Of a stretch of 64,000 nucleotides of DNA, positions 24,554 through 38,183 are shown piece by piece. Positions within the stretch are counted from its first letter, which is position 1. Every line of letters begins with the position of its first letter. This DNA is from Panicum virgatum (Eukaryota > Streptophyta > Magnoliopsida > Poales > Poaceae), in the NCBI RefSeq assembly GCF_016808335.1, contig NC_053138.1, positions 57,318,951 to 57,382,950 of the forward strand, written 5' to 3'. Under the pieces are notes generated by a model that saw only the letters and a program-made list of their open reading frames with translations, did no database searches and was not told the DNA's origin. The position numbers were made by a program, and so were the translations under genes.

Positions 24554-25276
24554 ACTGTCATTCCATCAACTCTTGCAACTCAAAATTCTCCGCATCGAGA
24601 GATAGTTGAAAACATAATAGTAAGAGTTGAGACAGACGGATTGCATATTTACAATTGATCGAAGTGTTAAGCAAAAAGAAACTTTTTGACGAGCCAATCA
24701 AGTTATAACGCTAAGCATGAATTATTTTAGATGACAAAGAAATTTTCAGCTGGGCTGACGCTTAAAGGTTTTTAATGTGGGAACGAATAACACTATAATT
24801 AAAACAATCTAGCAAAACAAACCAAGTTTAAGGTTAAAGTTAACTGCTCATCGTGCTCTGTGCAGAATCCATCAAGATCATTCTTAAGTTTAATTTGAAT
24901 ATTTAGTCTTAGCATTCTAGATTCTCTTGCTGATGATGGTATAAATATACAAGTAGAGCACCTCCAATGATCTGGCTATGCTACAGTACTCTGAGTGCTG
25001 TTATGAGCAAGTCTCTGGGTATCTGTTGTTCACTACACTATGCTAGTATGCTACACAATCTGGTCCAGGTGCAGGTGGTATAAAGCACCCGATCACATGA
25101 TTAGCAGCTAATGTTTTCTCCTAAGATCCCAATAAACTAGCTATGATGCCTCTCCTGTTCCTCGTGATCTTCACTTCATAGTTATTTATGCCCCTAAAAT
25201 CCATTCTTGATGTTGGTGATGATGACTAGCTATGATCTCAGTCCAATCAGATTAAACAATTTATCAGATCAACATT

Positions 25277-25284
25277 GAGAGAGA

Positions 25285-25316
<32 letters not shown>

Positions 25317-25347
25317 AAGAGATAGAGAGAGAGAGATAGAGAGAGAG
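25277..25347. repeat. (GA)n / GATA microsatellite
   Basis: A compound GA and GATA run of about 70 bp in intergenic DNA. Confidence 0.85.
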
Positions 25348-25349
25348 GA

Positions 25350-28130
25350 TATGACATCGAATTCAAGGCTGTGTGATCGATTAGCTAGCTGCTGTAAGAA
25401 ATTCCTTTGCTGCAAGATCTGACACCTGGTGCCTATAGAAAGCAAGAACCAAAAACCCGTTTCTAGCTTGTTTGAGGGAGTGGTGTGTAAACGATCGAGA
25501 GAGAAAGCTGGAGAGAGAGAATGGGACATGGAAGCACTTTATGTGGGGAGAGTGCTGCCAAGATCTCCATGTCTCGCTCTTCAGATAATGCTGCTGGTAC
25601 AGTTCACGGTTATGTTAATGCAGTGCCATGTACATCCATTTGATCAGATCGAGCTGGAGACCATGTTCATGCATCAGGCAGCCTCTAGAATCAGAATGTA
25701 TAGAACGAAGAAATGCACACAAACTACAAGCAGTGTAAAAGCAGTCAATGTCAGTGCTTGCTGCCGGCGACGAAACTGATCGTCCAAACTCGAAAAGAAG
25801 ATGGCATGTACTGTACTCGAAAAGAAGATGCATACATATATATAAATTATAAAATTACAAGTGCCAATGTGCCATGGCCGATCGATCGAAAGTCGAAACA
25901 TGCATGAAATTCCGGGCACTCGATGAGGGTGAGGTCAGGCTATTGATGAGGAATGCTGCTGCTTTTCGCATCAAATGATGGTGGCGTCGATCGGATCTCA
26001 CACCAATCAGGTAGCTGGTCGATCACTGACCGGCCTGTAGTGCTGCGCTACTGGACCCTAATTGGCATTTGCAAAGGTATATGGTGTGTAGAGACAGGCA
26101 GGGATGGCTTAACAGAATCATCACTTGCTTTGAGCCATGTTTGGTAGGAGATGCAAAGGCGATGCAGGAAATGATTCTCTTTGTTAATGCTTGCGTTCGT
26201 ATACAACATGAACATGATTGCCTGAAATCAGCTTTCAGCTAAGCACCCTGCATGAGATGTCAATCTGCACATGCTGTGTGCATATTGATTTCAAAACATG
26301 TGCTGACAAAATTTATGCATATAGATTTCAAAGTTTAGAATGGGGAGAGATTAAATATGTTAAAACAAAACCTAATAACCTTACTAAACTGTGTGGCGAG
26401 TGATGGAGCTGCAGTCACCATCAGAGGGAATCTGGTGTGCTTTGAGAGATCTGCTTTTGCAAACTCCAATGCAGTAGTCTAGCCACCCTCTCCTCTACTA
26501 TCTCTCTTCTCCTGGGGTGAGGAGGAGGAGGCCAGGTCCAGGGAATAAAGCGGCTGGCCCAAGCCTATGCAAGATATCACATCAAAGAAAGAGAAAGAGG
26601 TTAGCCCCTGCTCCCCCCGGGCCCACGCCGCTATCCGCCTACACGGATCACACACAATGATGGCTACCTGCATCAGCAGCAGCAGATGTGTTGGAAGGGA
26701 CAACGTGCTGACAAAAGCTGTAGGCTGGAAGTTTGCTAACTCAGGTGCACATGCTTTGGACTACAGTAGTACTGCCTTGGGTACTTGCAGAGTTGCAGAT
26801 CACCAAGATCCACACACACTGGAGTCTGAAGTTCTGAACAAACCATGTTAAACACTCCATTTCAGGCCAAAGTTCAGATGCAGTGATCGAGTTTTTGCCA
26901 GGAAATCACATGGATTTCACACAGAAACCGATCAATATTCCTGGACCAAAAACTACTTCAGCATCCACAATGATTAGGAGTCCCTGAAATCCTGAGATAA
27001 TTTTGAGATCAATTCGATCTCCTTAGCCTCGTGGTGGTCTAGCAGGCAACTTCTTCCTCGCCCTTGCATAAGCCAGTCAAAAAAGGAGGCAAACAGGACA
27101 CCGAGACCAAATAGAAGCGTAGGCCAGAGCTGTTGCAGCATGCAAGGGGATCGAGCACGGACTCCGATGCATACCGGCCGGTGACTGCGGCTGTCAGATA
27201 GGGAGAGATGCCTGCCGGCGACAAAACAAAAAGCGCCACCAATGCAAGCAATTCCGTTCTTTCTTTACGCATTTTTTTCTCTCTCGATCTCTCTCTTCAA
27301 AATCTCCCTTGCTCGTCTCTTTCGTTCATGTGCAGATCGATCGATGTGCTCGTCAATCTCGCTCGCTCTGAAGAATCTGAAGCGGGGCCATCTGGTCCAG
27401 TCTTGTAAAGCAGCGGCAGCGGCAGCTTCAGCTTCAAGTTTTGCATCTCCTCCTCGATCAGATGGTGTCGCCATGTGACGGTGCTCTCGTCGTCTTTGCG
27501 AGCGTGTTTGCTGGTGTCAGAAATCCAGAGAAGCGCTGGCAATGTAGTGGTAACCTAGGCGCCAGCAGGCCAGCAGTGTGCTTTTGACCCTATGGAGCAG
27601 AGCAGAGGGGATGATCTCCCATGTCCCGTACCGTACTGCTCAAGACCCCAGGGAGATGCGTGCAACAATTTATGTGTTGGAACGTGAAGAGGAAAAATTC
27701 TAGCATTGATGCTACATGTATATATGTGCTTGAATTCTAAGAAGCGGCGCAAGAGGAATAGGCGTGGTCAGGCGTCACTTCAGGCGAGTTAGCGTCAACC
27801 GTCGCCTGAAGCGGGATTAATTCCTCCCGATTTGAGAGAGCGCACGTATTATTGGACCAAATAAATTTTAGGCCCACCGCAATTTGCTTCTGACTTTTTT
27901 TTTGCATAGGACCTTTGCCACATGCATGCATGCAGGTGAAGACAAAATTGAAGACATCATCTATATACAAAGGTAGTTCATACTAAAAAAATCTATAAAA
28001 CCTAAACATTGCATTAAAATTGAATTCCGTTTGCATTATTATCTTTTTTATGACAAAATCTTCAAAACAAGACCACACTTCCCTATGTTTCCACGATATT
28101 TTTTTTAAAATAATTTTTTAATACTAAATA
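25350..28130. other. intergenic, no gene recognised
   Basis: Frames here are short and show no family motifs. A 70-residue minus-strand frame at 27265-27474 is charged and could be a chance product of the CT-rich leader-like sequence. A hairpin TTCAGGCGA...TCGCCTGAA lies at about 27779-27810. No MITE with clean ends was found. Confidence 0.45.
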
Positions 28131-28139
28131 ATTAATTTT

Positions 28140-31100
28140 GGTTACTCGGAACAAATATTTTAACAACACGAAGAAATGATTATTTTCTACGAACAAAAAA
28201 TAAAACATAGCGAACAAATAATAATGTATTACGAACAAAATATTGAACATCACTGTCACACCCTGAAATTTTTGGATTTCAGGATGTGATTAAAATTAAA
28301 AATAAATAAAAAATTTTCTCATAGTTTTAAAATTTTGCAACATTTTCTTTTGTACACAGGGAATTTAGTAAAAATAAATAAAGTTTGTTTGGATTTAAAA
28401 AAAATAAAATAAAATGAAATTGGTTGCGTGTTGCACTCATGCTACCCTTGCATTGTTTTAATGTTGTGGTTCAATTTGAATTTGAATTCTTCAAATTTGA
28501 ATTCAAATTGAATTTGTTTGAATCTCTTGCAAAAAAAAAAGAAAAAAAACCTCTTTAAGCCTAAAACTCCAAGCCGGCCCAGCATTTTTTTTCCTCCCCG
28601 GCGGCCCGCCCGTTTCCCTCTCCCGCAGCCCGCTTCGCTTTCCTCGCGGCCCAGCACCTCCCCCGCGCGCGGCCCATCTCCTCATCTAGGCCCAACCCGA
28701 CGCCGCCCCCTCCCGCAGCCCACCGACAGGCGGGGCCCTCCTGTCGGGGCCGTCCTCCTCCTCGCGCCCGACCGGTACTCTTGCAGAGTCCGGCTGCGCC
28801 CCGCCTCGCCGGCCTGCCCTTGGCCCGCACGCCAAGGCGGTCTGCTCCGCCCCTATATAAGCGCCGCACCGCCCCCTGGGAACCTTTTCCTATCCGCGCC
28901 GCCACCCTTTGCCCCAAACCCTAGCCCGCGTCGCCATTGGAGCCGCCGATCTCTGGCTCGACGCCGACCCGCCGCTCCGCCTCCTATCCTCGACAAGTTC
29001 GCCGCCCAGGAGCTCCGCGAGGTAGAGAGAACGCTCGCCGACCCCTTCTCTCCCTCCCTCTCACTCTGCTCCGCCCGGATTTTGCTCGCCGGAGCTTTGC
29101 TCCGCCCCGCCGCCATTGCGCGCACGCTCCGCCACCTCTGCGCGTCACGCAGATCCTACCATCGGGTTCGCGACGTCGCGCGCTCGCTCTCCGTCCCAAA
29201 ACCCGAGTTAAACGAGCCCGGATGGCCGTTTTGGCCTGCGCCGGCGACCCCGCCGCCGCCTAGCTCGCCGCCGGCCGCGCCCAGCGCCGCTCGCCCCGCC
29301 CCGAGCCACTACCGAGCCAGCGCTGAGCCGTCAGCTGCTCCCCTGTGTCTGGAGCCGCGCAATCGAGCCGAGCCGTCCCCTCCAGCTGAGCCTAGCCGCC
29401 TTCCACCGTTGGATCGAGATCCAACGGATCCGATCCACCAGAACCAAGCCAGATCTGAGCCGTCCTTGGCCTTTTGCAAAAGAGTCCCTCAGTTTCCACA
29501 AAATAAACCCGCAGTCCATCAGTGTTCAAAAATAATTACGTATAGGTCCTTCCTTTTATGTTTTAAACCCTGAGTTTATCTAAAATCTAACCCGCCGTCC
29601 GTGAATCGTGTTTTTGCAATCTAACCCCTGCATATAAGGTTTAATTATGTTTAGGCCCCTGGTTTCTTCAGATCTAGCCCCTGGAAGTTCAAAACTCTCA
29701 CAAACAAGTCCCTGGTGCACTGTTTTAGCCATATCTTTCACGTTTTAACTCCGTTTTCATCAATTCTTGCGCTCACGTGATCCTTGTAACGTGTGCAATA
29801 GCTTTAAGACCTTGTTATCCTCTGTGAGCATAGTTTTCTATGTCTTGCAAATCTTTTCTATTAGTCCTTAACCTTTTAGTTAATCACGACTAGATCCCTG
29901 AAGCATTGTTTATCCCATAGAATCACCATTTTAGTTCCGTTTTCTGTGTTTCTTGCGCTCTCGTAACCGTAGCAGCAAGCCCTATCCGTTAGTACGCTCT
30001 CTTAAAGCTTTTCTTTTGTTTGGTGTATTGTTCTTAGATGTATTTTCTTGTTTACTTTGTATGTTTGCCCGATGTTTGCTCCGAGTAGAAGGATCGCTGT
30101 TTGAAGGTTGAAGATCAAGAGTTCCAAGTGAGAAAAAGCTGAAGAGCAGTAAGAGTAGCTTTTCGTTGGAGAAATGCAAGTGACCCTAACCATCTTTCTA
30201 TCTATGCTTATATACAAGAGTACTATGATTTAATTGGAACATGGAGAACCACCCAAGAAAACCGTACAACCACAATACTAATGGGCTCTGGTCTTGGCTA
30301 AGTAATTAGATGAACTATATGTTGTGTTGGGGTTGTTCCGCTTGGTGGTTATGAGTTTGTGTTGTGGAGCGGGTGAAGGAAGCTGCGTCTTCTGAGGGAC
30401 CGCACGGCAGGGACCAACACATACATATAGGAATTCTTTGTAAAGGCCTCGTAGCGTCCCTATGCAATCACACCTCGGAAGTGTGGTATTGTGCCTGATC
30501 AGCACATATGCGTGGTTGGGTTCAAAGTTCTTCGGAACTTTTACGCGAATTGTGGTGAAGGTGTACAACCTCTGCAGAGTTAAAACTAACCGGTTAGCCG
30601 TGCTCACGGTCAGGAGCGGCTTGGACCCTCACATGATTAATAAACTTAAAGATGGATTTAAATTATATTCTGGTTATTTCTTGTGGCCTTGCTGAGTACC
30701 AACCATAAGTGTACTCACCCTTGCTTACTGCTGCTCAGAAGGAAAGATGTGTGAAGTCTTTTGAAGATGATGCTGAGTTCTAGGCGTGCGCAACCCCCCA
30801 GTCGATTGCCTGTGAAGTTTGGAGCCTTCGTTTCCAGGATAAGCTGTAAACTCTGATAGTCTTTTGTTTGTTTTAGTTCTCTTTTTCGTGATACTGTTAC
30901 TGATTATTCACTTATGATGTCTCTATATGTATGAAACTTGATCCTGGCATACATATAGTTATGCATTCGGTTTTATCCTTAAAACCGGGTGTGACAATCA
31001 CGAACAAAATATTGAACATCACGAACAAAATATTGAACATCACGAACATTTGATTGTATAGGATAAATAACCGAAAATGCATATCATGAACAAGTGAATC

Positions 31101-31145
31101 AACTTCACGGAACAATTTAATAGACAAAGCGAACAAATAATTTAA
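28140..31145. repeat. degenerate ~21-bp tandem repeat split by a solo LTR
   Basis: Units like ACGAACAAAATATTGAACATC occur just left (28140-28253) and right (30997-31145) of the solo LTR, with two near-identical units to its right and looser copies further out. The array was therefore present before the LTR came in. Confidence 0.65.
28254..30996 (+). mobile_element. solo LTR, Ty3/gypsy type, about 2.7 kb
   Basis: The segment starts TGTCACACCCTGAAA and ends CCGGGTGTGACA (inverted TGTCACACC / GGTGTGACA ends), flanked by the 5-bp duplication ATCAC (28249-28253 and 30997-31001). A TATA box (CTATATAAG) at 28853-28861 sets the plus strand as sense. No primer site, gag-pol or second LTR lies within. 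Long frames in the GC-rich part (28518-29573) are Pro/Ala/Arg-rich, on both strands, without domains. The motif CTTGCTGAGTAC near 30690 also occurs in the other gypsy LTRs of this window, indicating a related lineage. Confidence 0.85.
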
Positions 31146-33130
31146 CATTATGAACAAATTAGTTACATATAAAATAATAATTTTATGTGAATAACAAATG
31201 CAGCTACGTAGTAAAAGAAAATTTTATGAGAAAGTAATTTAATCTACAAAGCGTATGCACCATGAATTCCATTCTTCTATTTTTTCGAGCGCGATTATAC
31301 ATCGCTCACCTGAACGTGTTAGCATATAAAGTAAATAAATTATTTCCCACACTGACTAATCAATTTACAAATTCAAACAAATTAGTTTAGAATATGATAA
31401 AAGAAGTTTCCATCAGATGAATAAATATCCACATAAGATTTAAAATAAATAAAGTCAAACAGAAATAAACATAGATATATACATCAAAGGATTATAAAAA
31501 TAGAAAATAATAGAAAATAGAAAAGGAAAAATAAAAATACAAAAGGTAAAAAAGATAAGAAAATACAAAATAATCAACTAGTCTAGTCGTCGCAAGAAAA
31601 ATAAATAACAAGAAAATAATAAACAAGGAATAAATAAATAGACACAAAGAATTAGAAAGGAAAGAAAAATGAAAATAAAAAAGGAAAGAACAAATAAACA
31701 TGTTTTTGTTACAGATCTGCATGTCTTCCACGAGTGGTTGCCTTCTGCACGTCTTTTTATAAAATTGTGGGATGAACTGGTATCAATCAATATATTACTA
31801 AATATGTTGTCGCTCTTCCATAGGCCAACAGATTTCTCTCTGTGGGCCAAAATCAGGCGCCAACCCTCACGATTCCCTTCAGGCGATGGCAACAGGATTT
31901 GTAGCGCGGGCGATACATAGTCTTCACGAAGAGGAATAATCTTTGCTGTTTGTCGTAGTCTTCTTCAAACCGTATATTTTTCTTCCTTACCATATATGTT
32001 CTTGATTTTGATAGATATTCATAGGTGAAACTATTGGTAAAATTGTTTATATTGTCCACTTTATAATTACACTAGGCATAGGGCGAAGGGCTAGTCCGAC
32101 TCGCATACGGGATGGACTAAGACCTACTTATCAATGTCACAAGACGGACATAGGAAGCCACCATGATGAGAGTAGTGATAGAGACATGAGGAATTCCATG
32201 ATGAAACTTAGGAAGAGAGGGCTAGTTCGTTATTCTTTTACGAGTATATATCAATATAGTTTTTGGCTGTATATGTCCACCATGTGGATATATATAGAGG
32301 CCACCTTGTCCCTTGTCTAAAAAAATATTAATAATAATATAATTTTACTCCTAATACTCCATCTGGTTTGAGGCATGTTTTTATTGAAGTGGAGCCAAAT
32401 TTCAGGCATGAGCTCGTTTTTAGCCGACTCCACTTCTGACTCAAAACATGGCTTGGATCGCCAACTAGAGCCGGCTCATTGATCTCTGCATCGGCTCGCT
32501 TTACGGCTCATTTTCTTCTGGCTCGGGGCACTTGCTCAAGTGCGCCTCAGCCCTCCTCAGATCATCAAACACTTGGCTCGGCTCGCCTTTGACTCATGGA
32601 CTCATGGTTTGTGTTGGCTTGCTGCTTTTGGCTCGATCGACGTGTGATCCGACGGCTCACAGCTTTGGCTTTGGCGCTGGGGCTTTTGCTCGCTTCGTGA
32701 CCTGAATACTCTCGATGTACCTGGTGTAAATCCACAAATTTGTAGGGTTGGAATACACATCTCTGAATACCTCGAGCTAGAGCAAGCTCTACAAAACAAC
32801 ATACTTTAAATTTCTACAATACAGAGCCAGAAGGCGTTTAGCATCCCCTCGAAGCAGAGAACGGCTTTGGAAGGTAGGTGATGAGCCCATGGGAATCTGG
32901 TGTCGGCAGTTACTTCTGACCCGATGGAGGCAAGAAGCATGGACTCTCCTACAGTCCTACACGAGTACTGCTCTCGATCTACATGTGCTGCTCGTGGAAA
33001 AGTCACTGGAGATGTTCGATGAATCTGCGTAGAACAGAAATATTTCATGTGAATTTGATATGAAGCAGTTCAGCTTATTTCCACGTGGATGAGTACACTT
33101 CCCATTTTACAAGATGCAACTAGCACTGAT
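31146..33130. other. intergenic, no gene recognised
   Basis: AT-rich with an A-rich purine block (31490-31720) that yields spurious frames on the minus strand, then a patch with repeated GGCTCG/CTCATG words (32380-32650). No protein-like frame and no element with firm ends. Confidence 0.45.
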
Positions 33131-33135
33131 GTATA

Positions 33136-33338
33136 CTCCCTCCGTCCTGAAATATAAGACATTCTAACATTCTTGGAGAGTCAAAGTTTTTCAAGTTTGA
33201 TCAAATTTATATAATAAAGTAATAATATTTATGATATCAAATATGTATCATTAGATTCTCCAAGAATTTTTATGATATTCTCTCTAAAAACTTTGACTCT
33301 CCAAGAATGTTGGATGCTTTATATTTCAAGACAGGGAA
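33136..33338. mobile_element. Stowaway-like MITE (Tc1/mariner type)
   Basis: Begins CTCCCTCCGTCCTGAAATA and ends with the imperfect inverse (TATTTCAAGACAGGGAA), flanked by TA on each side (33134-33135 and 33339-33340). Subterminal inverted stretches (CATTCTTGGAGAGTCAAAG and its complement near 33285-33310) would fold the whole 203 bp into a hairpin. It lies about 440 bp beyond the stop codon of the U-box gene. Confidence 0.85.
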
Positions 33339-33782
33339 TAGATTATAATGCCATATCCTACCAGTAGAATTACAATGCATAGGGGTCACCATAAAAGTTC
33401 TGAAACTTGAAACTCACGGCAACATGCAGTAGCACAGCAACAAGATTTACTGATTATGTCCGCCGATATAATTTCTCTTTTATATAGTATCATAGTGAAA
33501 ATGTACATAGTAATAAGCTACATGACATTTGGAGCAACATCTTTACTAGACTGTACACATCTTAACATTCTGGGCTAATTTACATACCCAGAAACAGGTG
33601 GCACGATGGGAGCTTCAGCGCCCAAGCATGGGAAGAAGCGTCTGGGATAATCACCAATTAAAAGTGACTCTGACAGCTTAAAAAACTCGTTCAGTATATG
33701 AATCATGGATCCAGAAGCCAAGTGACTCAGATACTGCTTGGCCCACCTTTTGTCAGTATTGTTGCAAATATATTCATCGACA

Positions 33783-36700
33783 TCATGCGACCATGGGATA
33801 TTGAGGTGAAGGACTATCCAACTGTTCAGGGATGTCGGTCTCTTGGACCTGTTCTGCGATCCGAGGAATGGCCTGTGCGGATGCCAGCAGCTGGGCTTCC
33901 TTTTCCTCTTGTTGCTGAACCAGGAATCTGCTCATTCGCTCAAGCAGCAGCACCGCCTTTCTCTTTCCCCTCTCCGTGCCATTCAGGGCCAGCTCCCGTA
34001 GCGGGACCATGATTCTGCACTCTTGTGCACGGGCCAAATGCACAAGTTGTTGCTCACCACTGCAAAGATGTAACATCACAGCTGCAGCATTCTCTCTATT
34101 CCTTGGTGACCCGCTTCCAATCATCTCCACAAGAACAGGAACTGGCTCCGCTGCACCAATAGCCGCCTTCCCCTCAGGGTGGCTCGACAATATCGAGAGT
34201 ATTGCCATAGCCTCGTCCATAAGAGCTCCTGTGGGGTTTGTCACCAGCCCCATGATGAGCGGCACAAGGCCAGCTCGTATTGCACGACCCTTGTTCCCTT
34301 GATAAATGCAAAGGTTGAATAGAGCTGCTGCGGCGTCTTTCTTTCCCCGTTGGCTGCCCTCACTTAAAAGAACTACAAGGGCAGGGATAGCCCCGGTTCC
34401 CCCAATTGTTACTTTGTATTCATCGATCACTGAGAGGCTGAAAAGTGTAGCTGCAGCATTCTCCCGTGCTTGCATGCTGCCATTCTTCAGAACATGAACT
34501 ATGCTCGGCACAGCACCTGAGGAAATGATGCTTGCCTTATTATCCTCGTGTATGGAGAGGTTCAGAAGTGCAGTCACAGCATGTTCTTGAGTCCGCAGGT
34601 CAGATGAAGATAAGAGACTCAGTAGTAAGGGAATGGCACCAGCCTCAGCAATGCAAATCCTGTTGTTTGCATTCCGCTTTGCTAGGAGCCGGAGTTCTGC
34701 AGCAGCTGACCTCTGCTCCTCAGGATCATGAGAGCATAATTGGGACAGAAGAGCATCGATGTTAGCACGTTCGCTCGAAGAGCATGCTGATGTAGGCTTG
34801 TTAGGTTGCGATGAACGTTTGGGTGGCTCAATCCCGTTGGCCTCGCACCACTGGGCAATAAGACTTCTAAGAACATAGTTCGGTGTCAGTGTTGTGTTTG
34901 TCATCCTCTGCTGAGTATTTGGACAAGTATGGTGCCCAGAAGCTAGCCACTTCTCGATGCATGCCCGCTCATATGTCTGTAAAACATAAACAAAGCACAA
35001 CTATCTCAGACTATGCATTAAAGTTGGAATGCATTTTGAGTATGAAAAAGTTGAATCAGATATAGCCACCTGGCCAGTAGCAACAATAACAGGATCTTTC
35101 ATTAGCTCAAGAGAAATTGGACACCGGAACTCATCAGGAATGTTTACAGGCCTTGGCTCCCCGTTGGAATCCATTAGCTTGGTAACTATTGGCGGCCCCA
35201 TCTCAGGGTTTTGAGTTTGCACAAAGTCCTTCATCTTCTTCAATAGCATTGACATTTTCTCAATGTGTTCTCCTGGATCCTGACCACCACCAGATGCCAC
35301 CATCTCATGCAAAGCAAGCGATTCGTGTGTGAGATCAGTGATGGTCATCAGGTGTAACTTTTCTGACAATCTTTCAAGGATATCCAGTTCAGCACTTGGG
35401 TCATAGCTCTTGTTATACAGAGACAGTACGTCATTGTAGAACTCATCATCAGGCATGTCTGCCCGTTCTTTTGCTCTTCTGAGCTGTGCATGCACTAACT
35501 CAACCTGCAGAGTGATTTTGGTTAAGTATCTCCTGGATGCAAGTGCTTAACCACAACCGAAAATAATTCTTTTTCAGTAGTACTATTATTGTTACCTGCT
35601 CTCTAACTTCATCTGATATATCCAATTTATCGTATGGAAAATCACACAAAGCTTGCTCTAGCTGAGCAATTACTCCTTGAAACTTCTTCAGTACATTATC
35701 CCTCTCAAGGACCTGCAAAGCATACATTGAAAGGAAGCAGAAAGGCAATTTAATTAATTATAACAGTTTAGATCTTTGGACAGCGACAAAAAAGTAGTAT
35801 TCTGAAAAGCATATTCATGAGAAGATGAACTATACAATTATCACAGGTTTTTGCAAGGTCAACAAGAAAATAGATATTTTAACAAGAATACCAATAGCCC
35901 CTGTAAACTGAAACTATCAAATTTCTCAATCACAAAAGAAAGCAGGTTCAAACAAAAGAAAATTTCAAAAGCACGACAACTATCAACCAAGATCCGAAGG
36001 ACCTAAACTATACATGAAAAGTAAAGATATGGTAATGTTGCTGAGTCCCAAATTAACAATACCCTGTATTTTGCACATGGTCTAGCTACATTCTGAAAGG
36101 AACTAAGAATGATATAGGTGCAGCCACGCAATGGAGGGTTTAAGATACAAGCAGTCAACATTTCAGCAAGCTAACTACAAACCAAATCTGACCAGAACCC
36201 ATGGGAGGAATCAGTCCACACATTTCTGCCACAAAAAGTGAGAAAGCAAATCTGCCATGGAATTCTTTGACAAGTTCACCTTGTTCTAACAAAGGTCAAA
36301 ACATATTTCTAGGTGACAAGTTTGACACTTAATCCCAAATTCTTAATGAACTGACCAAAGCAAGACAATACAAATTCCTCACGAACAAAAGATCAAAACT
36401 TTGACTAGAAGACAAAACTTTCAAACCTATAGCATGAACAATTGAACACTGCCTGCTAAGCCTACCGAATCACACCACAGAGGCAACCGAATGACCATAT
36501 TGCTCAATGAAATCATCCCCAATTAATGGAAATGAGACTGGTCTCAGACATGCAATTAAAAGCTACAAACTTAGCAATCTGAATAATCGAAACAGCAGCC
36601 AATCTAAGAGCCCAAACAACTTCGAGAAGGCAGCTAAAGCTAGAACCTCAATTTTTTTTAATAACATCCACCGCAAACTAAACGCAGTATAATGTATCAC

Positions 36701-37218
36701 GATGTAAGCTGCTAATCAAGACTAACAGAAAGGACAGGCAGCTCAAAATCAGGATCTTGTTTCGAATAGCTAGATCTGCACGCTTAATCCAGAGGGAGTC
36801 AAGCTAAAGGGCGCAATTGTTACCTAGAAATCAGATAATCCTAGCAAGCCACAAGTTCACCTTTGCTCGCAAGGGCAGCCAAGCATCGCGAATCTAGCAG
36901 AAACGAGGAGAGAAACACGCAAGCGCGTACCAGGAAGATCCTGCTCCCGTCGCGGCCGAGCCGGAGCAGGTCGAGCGCCTTCTCCAGCGCGTCGGCGAGC
37001 GGCGCCAGCGCCCGCTCCCGCTCCCGCTCCTTCCCCGCGTCCGTGGGGCCCCGGCGCGCCTCCCGGAGCTCCTCCGCGAAGGGACCGAGGAGCCGAATCC
37101 GGCGCGACAGCGCCAGGAGCTGGCGCCGGTACGCGTTCCGGAACTCCCAGCCGCCCGCCGCCGCCGCCTCCACGGCCGCCGCCACCCTCTCCGCGGCGGC
37201 CCCGCCGTCGCCGGCCAT
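33783..37218 (-). CDS. U-box/ARM-repeat E3 ubiquitin ligase, SPL11/PUB13-like
   Basis: Exons (minus strand) 37218-36931, 35712-35596, 35504-35070 and 34976-33783, all GT-AG, sum to 2034 nt and 677 residues with an intact frame. Residues 1-~240 form the helical U-box N-terminal domain ([20 protein letters not shown]...). The U-box follows at about 255-325 ([20 protein letters not shown], then [19 protein letters not shown]), the site that recruits the E2. Then come armadillo repeats ([21 protein letters not shown] units) from about 390 to 630, which bind targets. The layout and length match rice SPL11 and Arabidopsis PUB12/PUB13, negative regulators of immunity and cell death that ubiquitinate pattern-receptor kinases. 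Orthology is inferred, not proven. Intron 1 is 1.2 kb. The start is the first ATG, in a very GC-rich exon, and fits the family N-terminus. Confidence 0.94.
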
Positions 37219-37259
37219 GGCGTGGCGACCGGCTGCCGCGGGAACGCGTCGCGGCTAGC

Positions 37260-38183
37260 TGGTGGGGTAGACCAAGACCAGGGAGGGGAGTGGTAGTGGC
37301 AGGGGAGGTAAATAGCGGCGAGAGGGGTCGGGTGGCGGCGTGTTATTGGGTGGCGGCGGCCGGGTCCCGGTCAGCGTCGCGGGCGGGCCGGGTCGCGCGT
37401 CGTCGGAGTTGCCCGCTCCTCCACGGCAGCAGATCTTGGCGTCTCCGGTTGGGTTTGGTTGTAGTTGCACTTGCCCCGGCCGGCGGCCAACCGAGCCGAC
37501 CGGCGACCACTGACCGCGACCGGCGCTGCGGGTTGTGGACAAGTTGGTGAGGGATTGCGGTGAAGGATGCGAATGGGGTGTTTGGCTGCTCAAGATTTTG
37601 TGTGTTAAGTGATTTGATCTTTAAACCACTCAGAATTGTGGTCCATGTAAATGTGACATCAAGATCATTACTAGTTTGAAGCGAAATTGATGTCTCTCGG
37701 TGAGTGAAGTCCGCAAGTTCTTGTTGAAGAGGGAAGTGGCCCGGCACCTTTTGTGAGGAGCCAAACAGAGTTGTTATGAGAATCGACAATCTAATAATTT
37801 CAATAAAAGTTATTATTAATATTGTAAGAGAAAGTATTACGATGGGTGGTAGTCAGACTGCTATCTATGTGGAGGAGAAAGAAATGAAGAGAGAGAAGGA
37901 AATGAGATCTCGCAACTCGTCCGACTTGACACAGTGGAGACGCACTATGCCAGCTGCTATTGGTGGAGCTTGCTGCCATGCATTAAATACTAGCAAGGTC
38001 TGCCACCATTGCGCGGTAATCTGGCCCGCGCGTTGTAGCAGGCAGCCACCGAAAGCATAAGTCTAAAACCCGTGCTCTGTAATATTGTAACTATTTTCTA
38101 CAATTCCATTTCAAATGCCAAAGTAGTATAAGTGTTCATATATCACGGGAGACCACTAGCACAAAAGAACAAATTAATGATCT
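37260..38183. other. promoter side of the U-box gene, intergenic
   Basis: The first ~250 bp are GC-rich and form the likely leader and promoter of the minus-strand U-box gene. The rest holds no protein-like frame. Confidence 0.5.

Larger units (their letters stand above)
23190..25270. other. Dof 3' UTR and intergenic region
   Basis: The 3' UTR of the Dof gene probably reaches about 23,500-23,700. Beyond it are G runs (23821-23832 and near 23912), short decayed repeats and AT-rich DNA. No protein-like frame is present. Confidence 0.5.

Noticed and set aside
27265..27474. 69-residue charged minus-strand frame
   Set aside because: Could be a small gene, but it has no homology recognised, no promoter and sits in CT-rich sequence; evidence too thin.
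28518..29573. 351-codon plus-strand frame in GC-rich DNA
   Set aside because: It lies wholly inside the solo LTR, is Pro/Ala/Arg-rich, has competing frames on both strands and shows no domain.
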